Positions 19,472 through 27,696 of a DNA stretch of 50,159 bases are shown in pieces; positions within the stretch are counted from its first letter, which is position 1; the number at the start of each line of letters is the position of its first letter. Below the pieces are notes generated by a model. It was not told the DNA's origin and searched no databases. It saw only the letters and a program-made list of their open reading frames with translations. The position numbers and the translations under genes were made by a program. The stretch is from assembly GCA_003136975.1 (NCBI GenBank), contig PLEG01000017.1, positions 5,069 through 55,227 of the forward strand, read 5' to 3'. The stretch is from Gemmatimonadota bacterium (GTDB lineage Bacteria > Gemmatimonadota > Gemmatimonadetes > Gemmatimonadales > Gemmatimonadaceae).

Positions 19472-20413
19472 TTACGGATGCGGTAGATGTGGTGCTGGCA
19501 GGCTTACCAACACGCCGGTAACGACCAGCACCAACGCCGCGAAGAAGAGCTCCTTTGTCGCGCTGCTCCGTATCTCGTGCGCCGCGGCTTCTGAGCCGAG
19601 CCGAGGCCGCATGCGCCGCCAGTTCCAGGCGCCGAGTGCGACGACCATGGCGACGAGCAGGAGCTTGATGTCGAGCGCGTAGCCGTACGGAGTTGTCCAG
19701 AGAGCCGCGACGAACTTGAGATGGCGCCACGCGGTGGTGACACCTGTGATCACGAGCAGCAACGACGCGCCGATCGCGACTGGCGAAAAGTTCCCGATCA
19801 TTTCGGTCACGAGCGAGCCGCGTTGCTCGGTTGATATTCCGCTGCGCAGGACCGCCGGCAGACCAGCGATCACGAGAACGAAGAGAGTGCCTATCCACAG
19901 CGATGCCGCAACTTCGTGTAGTGGATTGACGAGTGATGTCCACTTGCCGGATGTGATGCTTCTGAGCGCGAACGCAACGCCCGCCAATGCCGCGATTGTC
20001 CAGGCTGCGCGTACGCGCTTCATTGCAACCGCGAACGAAACAAGGAACAACGCCGCGAATATGAAGGGAATTACGATTCTGTTACCGCCTGCGGCAAGCG
20101 CGTCGGTGAAGGAAATTCCCTTGCCCGCAGCGTTCGCAGATATGCCCATGAACAGATTCACCAGCATGAACAGCGCACCGACGACGCCGATGCGGGCGGC
20201 ACCGACTTCCGCGGACTCGAGCGATGCGGTAACCGCAGCGTCAGGCACGGTACCGACCGACTGGCGCGGGCCGGTGCGAAGGAGGACAAACCAGTGGAAT
20301 CCAAGTGCTCCGAACACGCCGAAGTATGCGAGGAAACCGGCGTACTCGAGCGCCAGTCCTGAGGCGGTAATCTGCTCCTCGGCGGCTTGCAGCAGGGGAT
20401 GAATAGTCAGCAT
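19472..20413 (-). CDS. CopD-family copper resistance/export membrane protein
   Basis: Multi-TM; LHEVAASLWIGTLFVLVIAGLPAVL; NFSPVAIGASLLLVITGVTTAWRHL; YGYALDIKLLLVAMVVALGAWNW. Confidence 0.85.
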   Translation of the reverse strand: MLTIHPLLQAAEEQITASGLALEYAGFLAYFGVFGALGFHWFVLLRTGPRQSVGTVPDAAVTASLESAEVGAARIGVVGALFMLVNLFMGISANAAGKGISFTDALAAGGNRIVIPFIFAALFLVSFAVAMKRVRAAWTIAALAGVAFALRSITSGKWTSLVNPLHEVAASLWIGTLFVLVIAGLPAVLRSGISTEQRGSLVTEMIGNFSPVAIGASLLLVITGVTTAWRHLKFVAALWTTPYGYALDIKLLLVAMVVALGAWNWRRMRPRLGSEAAAHEIRSSATKELFFAALVLVVTGVLVSLPAPHLPHP

Positions 20414-20569
20414 ACCAGAATCTACGCGCCGTCGATCTCGAGTGTTGTGGACCGTGCCGGCTGTTCGCCCGTGCGCAAACGCCTGTTGCAGACAGGCTCG
20501 GCGCGGTATTGTTCGTGATGGGCACTGGTGCTGGCGCCCGGAAGGTCACCCTGCTTTTCAGGAGAGCGT

Positions 20570-21151
20570 ATGAAATCGTCTGCGATCATGGGTCTGCTCG
20601 TTGTCATGGCTTGCGCTAGCAGCGGTGGGAGTGGGAGTAGCAGCAACGGATTGGGTAGCGTGGGCGGTGGAGATCAGGACGCAAACATCAAGCGGGTCTC
20701 GATCGCCGGCGTCGACCTGCAGGCGGATGGACGATCCACTTCGCCAGTGGTCTGGCATGACGTTCCTGGGTCAGTGTCTCACACATGGCAATCGCTCCCT
20801 GTCGCGTTCCACAAGCTGGGACTCACAATCACGAGATATGATTCCACAGCCTACATCATTGAAGGAGAGCGGCTGCGTTCTCGAGCGGACTTCGGTGGCA
20901 AGCAGCTCACATCACTGCTTGATTGTGGCGACGTGGCTGGAATGCCGAATGCGACGCGTTTTGACGTGAACATTCAGGTGCGCACCGCACTCAGAGGATC
21001 TGCTACGGCGAGCAGCGTAGCGAGCGCCGTTGTTGCGTCAGCGAAGCCCAGTGACGTTTCCGGCGTGCTGATGCCGTGCGTGGTCAATTCCAGCGCCGCG
21101 GACAGAGTAGCTGTTGCGATAACAGAAGCGGCGATCGCTGGCAACAAGTAA
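20570..21151 (+). CDS. Putative exported lipoprotein of unknown function
   Basis: MKSSAIMGLLVVMACASSGGSGS lipobox-like; RBS ggaga; intact ORF. Confidence 0.65.
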   Translation: MKSSAIMGLLVVMACASSGGSGSSSNGLGSVGGGDQDANIKRVSIAGVDLQADGRSTSPVVWHDVPGSVSHTWQSLPVAFHKLGLTITRYDSTAYIIEGERLRSRADFGGKQLTSLLDCGDVAGMPNATRFDVNIQVRTALRGSATASSVASAVVASAKPSDVSGVLMPCVVNSSAADRVAVAITEAAIAGNK

Positions 21152-21207
21152 GGCGGGCCAAGGTTCTTCGCTTCAGGACATTTGCAGCAAGATGCGAGAT
21201 CACGAAC

Positions 21208-21247
21208 AACCGTCTTCATCTATTACGTGTAGGAGATGAAGACGGTT
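21208..21247. terminator. 14-bp perfect hairpin between convergent genes
   Basis: AACCGTCTTCATCT - 12 nt - AGATGAAGACGGTT; no strong T-tract. Confidence 0.55.
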
Positions 21248-21495
21248 CCGTAGTCACGCTCCGCTCTTCTGATGACACGGCGAACCCATGCAGGTTCCCA
21301 TCCACATTGTAAGGCGATTGCAAACGCATACTCGGTGTCATGCCCGGTAAGCCTCCCGACAGCTTCGTTTGTAATACTGCTGACAGATGCGCACAGCTCA
21401 CGGAACCTCCAAAAAATCGAACGCGCAACTTTCCTGCGACCAGGTGTAGATGCTACAGGCGCAGTGATCACCGATACGCGCCACCTCGACCGCAT
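21223..21495 (-). CDS. Small hypothetical protein
   Basis: 90 aa ORF with protein-like C-terminal composition (GRLTGHDTEYAFAIALQCGWEPAWVRRVIRRAERDYGTVF); convergent hairpin at its 3' end; start uncertain. Confidence 0.4.
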   Translation of the reverse strand: MRSRWRVSVITAPVASTPGRRKVARSIFWRFRELCASVSSITNEAVGRLTGHDTEYAFAIALQCGWEPAWVRRVIRRAERDYGTVFISYT

Positions 21496-21557
21496 GTGCG
21501 CGCGGAGTTGCTACCAACGCGCGCTGGCAGTCGGCTCACCGATTGGAGGATCGTATA

Positions 21558-22151
21558 ATGCAACGTATGAGCAGCAAGTCGATCAGGCGGTTCGTGATGG
21601 CGGCGGCAGCGCCAGCTGCATTGCTTCTTGGCACGGGTACGGCAGGCGCGCAGTGGGGTGGGCAGCAGTCGCAACGAAATCCGCAACAGCAGCAGCCCTA
21701 TCCCGGCCAGCAGCAACAGGCGCGCAACGGCGGGCAGCAGGAGTTGTTCGAGTGGCAGGGACGCGTGGATCGTGAGATCAGAATTCAGATGAATGGCGGT
21801 CGCGCATCGGTCCAGCAAATCGGGAACAACGAGCGCACCAACGGCCGCGTGCGCACCGTCGCGGCCGTGCCCAACCAGGATGGAATAGTCACCATCCAGC
21901 AACTCGAGGGGCGCGGGAACGTGGACGTCGTGCAACAGCCAACACGCGGTAACGGCTACACAACGATCGTTCGCCTGCGTGATCCACGCTCCGGTGCGGC
22001 GACTTACCGCATTGCCGCCTATTGGCAGCCGACCGGAAACTCGGGGGTCTATAGAAACGGCAACCGGCGTGGGAATGGTAACCGCGGCAACAGCAACGGA
22101 GAATACGATACCGGAGGTTACGGACAGAACCGCGATCATCGCAACTATTAG
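21558..22151 (+). CDS. Exported Gln/Asn/Gly-rich hypothetical protein
   Basis: Signal peptide MQRMSSKSIRRFVMAAAAPAALLLGTGTAGAQ; RBS ggagg; followed by a hairpin at 22167-22198. Confidence 0.65.
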   Translation: MQRMSSKSIRRFVMAAAAPAALLLGTGTAGAQWGGQQSQRNPQQQQPYPGQQQQARNGGQQELFEWQGRVDREIRIQMNGGRASVQQIGNNERTNGRVRTVAAVPNQDGIVTIQQLEGRGNVDVVQQPTRGNGYTTIVRLRDPRSGAATYRIAAYWQPTGNSGVYRNGNRRGNGNRGNSNGEYDTGGYGQNRDHRNY

Positions 22152-22166
22152 TCTGCTTCCAGTCAA

Positions 22167-22198
22167 CCCGCGGTTGCATTATCCTGTGCAATCGCGGG
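22167..22198 (+). terminator. Stem-loop terminator candidate
   Basis: CCCGCGGTTGCA-ttatcctg-TGCAATCGCGGG (12-bp stem, one mismatch/wobble), 16 nt after the stop. Confidence 0.55.
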
Positions 22199-22287
22199 CT
22201 TGCCGTTAACTGTGACGTATCCGAGAGAGAGTATCCTAGCCGGCGCTCGGCGGCTGCTACGCGACGGTCGATCGCCTAACCGTCGGC

Positions 22288-22363
22288 CGTGGATTCCCGC
22301 ATTCGCGGGAATGACGAGTCGTGCGACGGGGCGTGGATTCCCGCATTCGTGGGAATGACGAGT
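22288..22363. repeat. Two copies of a 32-bp REP/dRS3-like element, CGTGGATTCCCGCATTCGYGGGAATGACGAGT
   Basis: 22288-22319 and 22332-22363; both contain ATTCCC-N8-GGGAAT. Confidence 0.85.
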
Positions 22364-22382
22364 TCCCGGATCGTCGCGAAAT

Positions 22383-23042
22383 CTACTCGGCCAGTAATCC
22401 CAGCTTGAGCGCGAAGGCGATGTATTCCGCACGATGTGTCAGGCCCAGCTTGTCACCGATGCGTTGCTTGTAGGTGTCCACTGTCTTGGGACTGATGAAA
22501 AGCCGCTCGCCAATTTCGGGTGCTGAGTAGCCCTGAGCCGTGAGTCGCAGCACGTTCTGCTCGCGATCCGTCAGCCGCTCGAAACGCGCGCGTTCGGCGT
22601 TGAGCGGATCCTTCTTGGTTATTCCCTGCGCCAGAATCCGCGCGGCGCTCGGGCGGATGAACATGTCGCCGCGCGCGACTGTGCGAACTGCATCAACAAG
22701 CTCGCGATCAGCGGCGTTCTTCATGAGATATCCAGCAGCGCCCGCTTCCAGCACGGGCAACAGATAATCTTCCTCAGAGTGCATCGTTAGCACGAGCACG
22801 CGCGCGCGCAAGTGCTTTGCGATGATCTCGCGCGTAGCAGCCGTACCGTCCATTCGATCCATTGTCAGATCCATGATCACGACGTCCGGATCGAGCCGCT
22901 CGGCCAGCTCGACTGCTTCCGCGCCATCCGACGCCTCGCCAATGACTTCGATGTCAGGTGAAGCGCCAAGTACTGCTCGTAACCCGGCGCGTACCACCGC
23001 GTGGTCGTCAGCGAGGATCACGCGAATCGGGTCTGCACTCAT
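22383..23042 (-). CDS. NarL/FixJ-family response regulator (REC + LuxR HTH)
   Basis: VILADDHAVVRAGLRAVLGASPDIEVIGEASDGAEAVELAERLDPDVVIMDLTM; LTDREQNVLRLTAQGYSAPEIGERLFISPKTVDTYKQRIGDKLGL. Confidence 0.96.
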   Translation of the reverse strand: MSADPIRVILADDHAVVRAGLRAVLGASPDIEVIGEASDGAEAVELAERLDPDVVIMDLTMDRMDGTAATREIIAKHLRARVLVLTMHSEEDYLLPVLEAGAAGYLMKNAADRELVDAVRTVARGDMFIRPSAARILAQGITKKDPLNAERARFERLTDREQNVLRLTAQGYSAPEIGERLFISPKTVDTYKQRIGDKLGLTHRAEYIAFALKLGLLAE

Positions 23043-24319
23043 GTGTGAAGTCCAGCTAGAGGAGTGTACGGCGCATTGTGCAAAGGTACTGACGCCGACA
23101 CCGACGTGCCGCCGCCGAGCCTGCTGCGAATATGAAACTCGCCGTCCACGAGAGCTACGCGTTCCCGCATCGTGAACAGGCCTATGCCAGTCCGCTCATC
23201 CCTCAAGGCGTCCGGATCGAAGCCGCGTCCGTCGTCCATTACTTCGAGTGTCGCTGTCTCGTCATCGGTGCGCAGATTGATCTCGACGTGTTTGGGTACC
23301 GCGTGCCGGCGTGCGTTCTGAACCGCCTCCTGCGCTACTCGATAGAGCACCGACATCACCGGAGCGGGAATGGCTGCGTCGCTGCCTTCTCGTGCGATGA
23401 CGTCAATCACAACGCCATTGGCTTCGGCAGAATTCGCGAAGTTGGCCAGGTGATCCGTGGTGTCGCGAGCGAGCCGCTTGAGTGCCGCAATGAGTCCCAG
23501 GTCATCCAGGACTCGCGGATGCATGGTATGCGCGAGTAGGCGAACTTCCTCGAGCGTATTCGTCGCGAGCGTTCTAGCGTCTTCAATTCGCCCCTTGAGG
23601 ACTTCGCGAGAAGCGTTGTCCGCGCTCTGCGCGACGACACTCAGCTGCATTACCAACGCGGCCAGCGATTGCGCCGCCGAGTCGTGCAGCTCGCGCGATA
23701 TCGCGGCACGTTCCTTGTCGGAGGCATTGATGAGCTCAGTCGCGAGCCGGCGCGTGCGCGCACGGTCGGAGACCAGTCCGTCGAGCAGAATGTTGAACAT
23801 GCGCGCGACGCGTGTTACGTGACGATCCGCGAGTAGCGACGTGGGCACGCGCGCGTCAAGGTCACCGTGCCATATCGTGTCGACCGTCTTCTCGAGAACG
23901 CGCAGTGGACGCACAGCAAGCATTACGAGACCTGTGTTCAGCAGAAGCGCGGTAACAAAGGCGACGGTCACGACGGTGAGTACAGGTGCCGTACTCAATT
24001 CACGATGACGAATGACCAGCGCAGTGGCGGCAGCCGCAACGAGCAGGATGACATTGGCTCCGACCAGCTTTACCGGGAGCGGGGTGCGCAACAAACCGCG
24101 CAGCCACCGTGGAACGCCTGCGTACAGGCTGCCTGGAATGGCTGCCGGCGCCTCTTCGCATACCGAGCAGAGGCTATCTCCATCGTGGCTGGAAGGCCTC
24201 CCGGGCGTGACGAGGCCGCGCTCGAGCCGCGTCAGCAATGCCGCGGGCGGCATCGCCGGTGAACCGGTGTCACCGTGCCCAGTGCCCGGTATAGCCGTCA
24301 GTTTAGGGACCGCACTCAT
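23039..24319 (-). CDS. HisKA_3-type sensor histidine kinase with HAMP and N-terminal CxxC motif
   Basis: KERAAISRELHDSAAQSLAALVMQL; C-terminal HATPase (DDGRGFDPDALRDERTGIGLFTMRERVALVDGEFHIRSRLGGGTSVSASVPL); HAMP-like region; LCSVCEE; ATGA overlap with the response regulator. Confidence 0.94.
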   Translation of the reverse strand: MSAVPKLTAIPGTGHGDTGSPAMPPAALLTRLERGLVTPGRPSSHDGDSLCSVCEEAPAAIPGSLYAGVPRWLRGLLRTPLPVKLVGANVILLVAAAATALVIRHRELSTAPVLTVVTVAFVTALLLNTGLVMLAVRPLRVLEKTVDTIWHGDLDARVPTSLLADRHVTRVARMFNILLDGLVSDRARTRRLATELINASDKERAAISRELHDSAAQSLAALVMQLSVVAQSADNASREVLKGRIEDARTLATNTLEEVRLLAHTMHPRVLDDLGLIAALKRLARDTTDHLANFANSAEANGVVIDVIAREGSDAAIPAPVMSVLYRVAQEAVQNARRHAVPKHVEINLRTDDETATLEVMDDGRGFDPDALRDERTGIGLFTMRERVALVDGEFHIRSRLGGGTSVSASVPLHNAPYTPLAGLHT

Positions 24320-24376
24320 GGATCAAAGCTAGCTGTGTCTTGCGCTGTCCAAAGTCGGGGAGCAGCCACAAGATAG

Positions 24377-24393
24377 GTAAGGGATTCCCTTAT
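24377..24393. promoter_or_regulatory. Palindrome GTAAGGGATTCCCTTAT, candidate NarL/NreC-type operator
   Basis: TAAGGG-ATT-CCCTTA perfect dyad; matches 24973-24989 at 13 of 17 positions. Confidence 0.55.
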
Positions 24394-24551
24394 AATATGC
24401 GACTGGAGCGGGGCGGTGGGCTGCACGGGCGTATTCCCCTACAAAAATTCAGGCCGTCACTGACAGCGTCGCCCGCTTCCGGTTCCTAAACTGCGACATT
24501 CTGGTTTCCGGCCCAGGAAATCGACTTAACTCGGCCCACGGAGTGGCGGCG

Positions 24552-24968
24552 ATGGAGTGGTTCGTAAAAGCATTCTTGAAATCGAGCATCAGTTGGCTCG
24601 GCCTCGGCGTGACGCTGGGTGTCGCGATGGCGGTGCATCCGCAATTCATTGTCTACCGGCCGGCACACGTTCACATGAATCTGCTTGGCTTTGTAACGAT
24701 GATGATCTACGGCGTGGCGTATCATGTGATCCCGCGATTCACAGGTCACCAGCTCCGCAATCGTCGCCTTGCCGCGGTTCAGTGGTGGCTGGCGAACGCT
24801 GGTCTTCTTCTAATGGTCGTGGGCTTCTGTCTTGCACCGCACGCTGTTTCGGCGGCGCCTGTAGCGCTCGGCGCGGGCGGCGTTTTGTCGGCGACCGCGG
24901 CTTACTGCTTTGTGTACAATATCTGGCGCACAATAGACGGAGCACAACATCCAGCTGTGCGCACGTGA
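24552..24968 (+). CDS. Small haem-copper oxidase subunit I-like (CcoN/NorB-like) membrane protein
   Basis: Four TM segments; PAHVHMNLLGFVTMMIYGVAYHVIPRF with HCO-like histidines; upstream of nirK. Confidence 0.7.
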   Translation: MEWFVKAFLKSSISWLGLGVTLGVAMAVHPQFIVYRPAHVHMNLLGFVTMMIYGVAYHVIPRFTGHQLRNRRLAAVQWWLANAGLLLMVVGFCLAPHAVSAAPVALGAGGVLSATAAYCFVYNIWRTIDGAQHPAVRT

Positions 24969-24972
24969 TTTC

Positions 24973-25011
24973 GTAGGGGTTTTCCTTACCGCGACGGGGG
25001 AATTTTCCCTA
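24973..25011. promoter_or_regulatory. nirK upstream operator region: GTAGGGGTTTTCCTTAC (24973-24989) plus dyad GGGAATTTTCCC (24998-25009)
   Basis: Direct reading; same motif as 24377-24393. Confidence 0.5.
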
Positions 25012-25129
25012 GCATTTTTCAACTTTAGCCCGACAGATTTACGAGGCCGTTTGGCCTACGTTCCAGATGTCACACGCGGACACAACCGCACGCGAGAAGG
25101 TATGAGTCTCGCATCATCTGGAGAATATC

Positions 25130-26149
25130 ATGAAACGCACACAAGTCCTTTCAGCGCTCGTCATAACTGGTGTACTTACAGTCGGAGTGCTTGGATTTAC
25201 AGATAATGCAATCCGGTCTCACAAGATCGACCGGATTGACTTTGATAAGGTCGTAACCGCGACTACTCCGGTGTACGATGCCACGCTGCCGGAAGTGTCA
25301 GACGCGGGGATCAAGGAATTTCGCATTCCGATCAAGAACGCGGTCATCGAGATAGCGGACGGCGTGAAGTATCAGGGCTGGACATTCGGCGGTACCGTTC
25401 CGGGCCCTATCATTCACGTGCGAGAGGGCGATCACGTTCGCATCAACGTCGTCAATGAAGCTGACATGCCGCACTTTATCGACTTCCACGCTGCGCAGAT
25501 TGCGGCGAACGTTGCTTATCGAATGATACTCCCGAAAGATTCCGTGTCCTTCGAGTTCATCGCCCGCAATCCAGGCGCGTTCATGGTTCACTGCGGCACA
25601 CCGCCAGTGACCATGCACATCATGCAGGGGATGTATCTTCCGATCATCGTCGATCCAAAGGGCGGTTGGGGCACAAAGGCAGACAAGGAATTCGTGATAG
25701 TTCAGAGCGAGTTCTACACCCGGCCCACTGCTGACAGCACCGTGGTTCAGGCGGATTGGGATTCGGAGCGCGCGAAGCAGGCGAGCTATGTTGTCTTCAA
25801 CGGACGCGCGGGACAGTACAAGGCACACCCACTAAAGGTTGCCGTCGGCGACCGCGTGCGCTTCTACGTAGTCAATGCCGGCCCGAACTTCGATAGCGAT
25901 TTCCATCTCGTAGGTGCAATATTTGACCGGGTATATCCTGACGGCAATCCGCAGCATGCGCTGGAAGGCGTGCAGACTTACCCGGTACCCGCGGGCGGCG
26001 GTGTAGTATTCGAGGCGGTGTTCAACAAGGATGCGAGCGGCGAGGGTATCTATCCGTTCGTCACTCACTCTTTCGCGGACGCCGAGAAAGGCGCGGTCGG
26101 GATGATTCAGGTTGGGACACCGAAGCAGTTCACAACAATGTCGCACTAA
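25130..26149 (+). CDS. nirK: Copper-containing nitrite reductase
   Basis: MPHFIDFHAA (H-x2-D-x-H), FMVHCGTPPVTMHIMQGMY (type 1/2 Cu ligands), DFHLVGAIFD, VTHSF. Signal/TM N-terminus. Confidence 0.88.
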   Translation: MKRTQVLSALVITGVLTVGVLGFTDNAIRSHKIDRIDFDKVVTATTPVYDATLPEVSDAGIKEFRIPIKNAVIEIADGVKYQGWTFGGTVPGPIIHVREGDHVRINVVNEADMPHFIDFHAAQIAANVAYRMILPKDSVSFEFIARNPGAFMVHCGTPPVTMHIMQGMYLPIIVDPKGGWGTKADKEFVIVQSEFYTRPTADSTVVQADWDSERAKQASYVVFNGRAGQYKAHPLKVAVGDRVRFYVVNAGPNFDSDFHLVGAIFDRVYPDGNPQHALEGVQTYPVPAGGGVVFEAVFNKDASGEGIYPFVTHSFADAEKGAVGMIQVGTPKQFTTMSH

Positions 26150-26169
26150 CGGACATTGAAGGAGTAGCA

Positions 26170-26394
26170 ATGCAGCGAGATGTGTGTGCAGGGCCGGCGA
26201 TCCCCAAAAGGATCGTCGGCTTTCATCAGGATGAGGAGAACCACTGGGTCGCGGATCTCGAGTGCGGCCACACGCAACACGTACGACACGATCCGCCATG
26301 GCAAGTGCGTCCATGGGTCACAAATGAATCAGGACGCGCGACGTTTCTGGGTAGGACGCTCGAATGCGTGAAATGCTGTCAACCGGACGCGTAG
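26170..26394 (+). CDS. DUF3565 domain-containing protein
   Basis: RIVGFHQDEENHWVADLECGHTQHVRHDPPWQVRPWV..LGRTLECVKC. Confidence 0.85.
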   Translation: MQRDVCAGPAIPKRIVGFHQDEENHWVADLECGHTQHVRHDPPWQVRPWVTNESGRATFLGRTLECVKCCQPDA

Positions 26395-26419
26395 AACGCA
26401 GGCTGACGCGCGCTCTACC

Positions 26420-26728
26420 TCACCAGGCTCCGGGTGCGATCATCCCCGAGTGCCACATGGGATCCCAGACGAGGTTGGTTTCCACCGCATCGACTCCTGA
26501 AACGCGTCCAACCGCCGAGCGAATCCCGGATGTGATGACAGCTTCCATCGGGCAACCCGGCGTCGTGAGGGTATGTGTGACTCGTGCGCTCTTACCCACG
26601 CCAGGCGCTTCGCTCACCGCGACATCGTACACGAGGCCAAGCGTTACTATGTCGAGACCGATTTCCGGATCTATGACTGTGCGAAGCGCATTCCAGATGT
26701 CGATCGTATCGATCTCTTTTGTTTCCAT
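26420..26728 (-). CDS. DUF59/MIP18 (PaaD/SufT-like) metal-sulfur cluster assembly factor
   Basis: [52 protein letters not shown]. Confidence 0.92.
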   Translation of the reverse strand: METKEIDTIDIWNALRTVIDPEIGLDIVTLGLVYDVAVSEAPGVGKSARVTHTLTTPGCPMEAVITSGIRSAVGRVSGVDAVETNLVWDPMWHSGMIAPGAW

Positions 26729-26785
26729 CGGGATCAGTGTTGTCAGCGGCTAGCGATGAAAGATTTGTTTGCACATTCGAACGTT

Positions 26786-26845
26786 CACAATTGTGTAGAT
26801 TGAATGATCGCGCCGCGCTCAGACGGGGAACGTGACTATTGTCAC
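26786..26845. promoter_or_regulatory. Palindromes CACAATTGTG (26786-26795) and GTGAC-TATT-GTCAC (26832-26845)
   Basis: Divergent intergenic region between DUF59 and the dsbA-like/crp genes; the second has the arm-N4-arm geometry of Crp/Fnr/Dnr boxes. Confidence 0.5.
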
Positions 26846-26911
26846 AGTCTGATGCTGGTATCATCGAGCGTTGATCCGCATGCTCGAGCTCTCAACGGAG
26901 GGTCGCGAACA

Positions 26912-27694
26912 ATGAGTGACCAATCGATCGCCGAGTTATGGGAATGGGCCGAGTATTACTGCCCGTGGTGTTACGTCGCCGCAGTGCGCCTGTATCGGGC
27001 GCAGAGGGAATACGAGGGCCGCGTTCGGGCTTTCACTCGTTTTTTCCCCCTGGAACTGGTGAACGGAGAGGAGCCGCCGCGCGACATCCTGGAACAGGAA
27101 TGGTGGCTCGCCGCCATGCAGGAGCCAGCCGCCTCGTTTGTCCCCTACACCGCGGCTGACTGGCCGACCACAACGCTCCCCGCCTTCGATGCGGTGTGGG
27201 CAGCGCGGCAGCAAGGTTGGAGTGTCGCGATGGATCTGGATCTCAGAATAAGGCGCGCATTCTTCGGAGAAAGCCGGAATATCGGCAAACCCGATGTCTT
27301 GTTGGAGATCGCGCGCGACGTCGAAATCGATTTCGCTCGCTTCGAGCGAGACTTCGCGAGCCCCGCCGCGCGTGTTGCCGTGACGGAGGAAAGTGCACTT
27401 GGCCGCGGGAAGTATGGAGTTCGTGGCACGCCGACACTGATGCTGGCTGATGGAACGCGGTTACGCACGCCGATCGCGATGCCAAAGATTCGCAATCGTA
27501 GAATTGTCTCGATGTCTCCGCTCACCTGCTTCGGTGATGGATGTGTGGATGAGACGCGAGCGCTGTTCGACGCGGCGATCGCACAAAGCCGGAGTGCCAA
27601 CCACGGCGCGGACGTGGCATCGGATAGTACGATCGACAGCTTTCCGGCGAGCGACGTTCCGGCGTGGTCGCCGCTTATCGCTGGTGGTCCGTGA
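26912..27694 (+). CDS. DsbA/FrnE-like thioredoxin-fold protein
   Basis: WAEYYCPWCYVAAVRLYRAQREY; ALGRGKYGVRGTPTLMLADG; C-terminal extension. Confidence 0.82.
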   Translation: MSDQSIAELWEWAEYYCPWCYVAAVRLYRAQREYEGRVRAFTRFFPLELVNGEEPPRDILEQEWWLAAMQEPAASFVPYTAADWPTTTLPAFDAVWAARQQGWSVAMDLDLRIRRAFFGESRNIGKPDVLLEIARDVEIDFARFERDFASPAARVAVTEESALGRGKYGVRGTPTLMLADGTRLRTPIAMPKIRNRRIVSMSPLTCFGDGCVDETRALFDAAIAQSRSANHGADVASDSTIDSFPASDVPAWSPLIAGGP

Positions 27695-27696
27695 CG

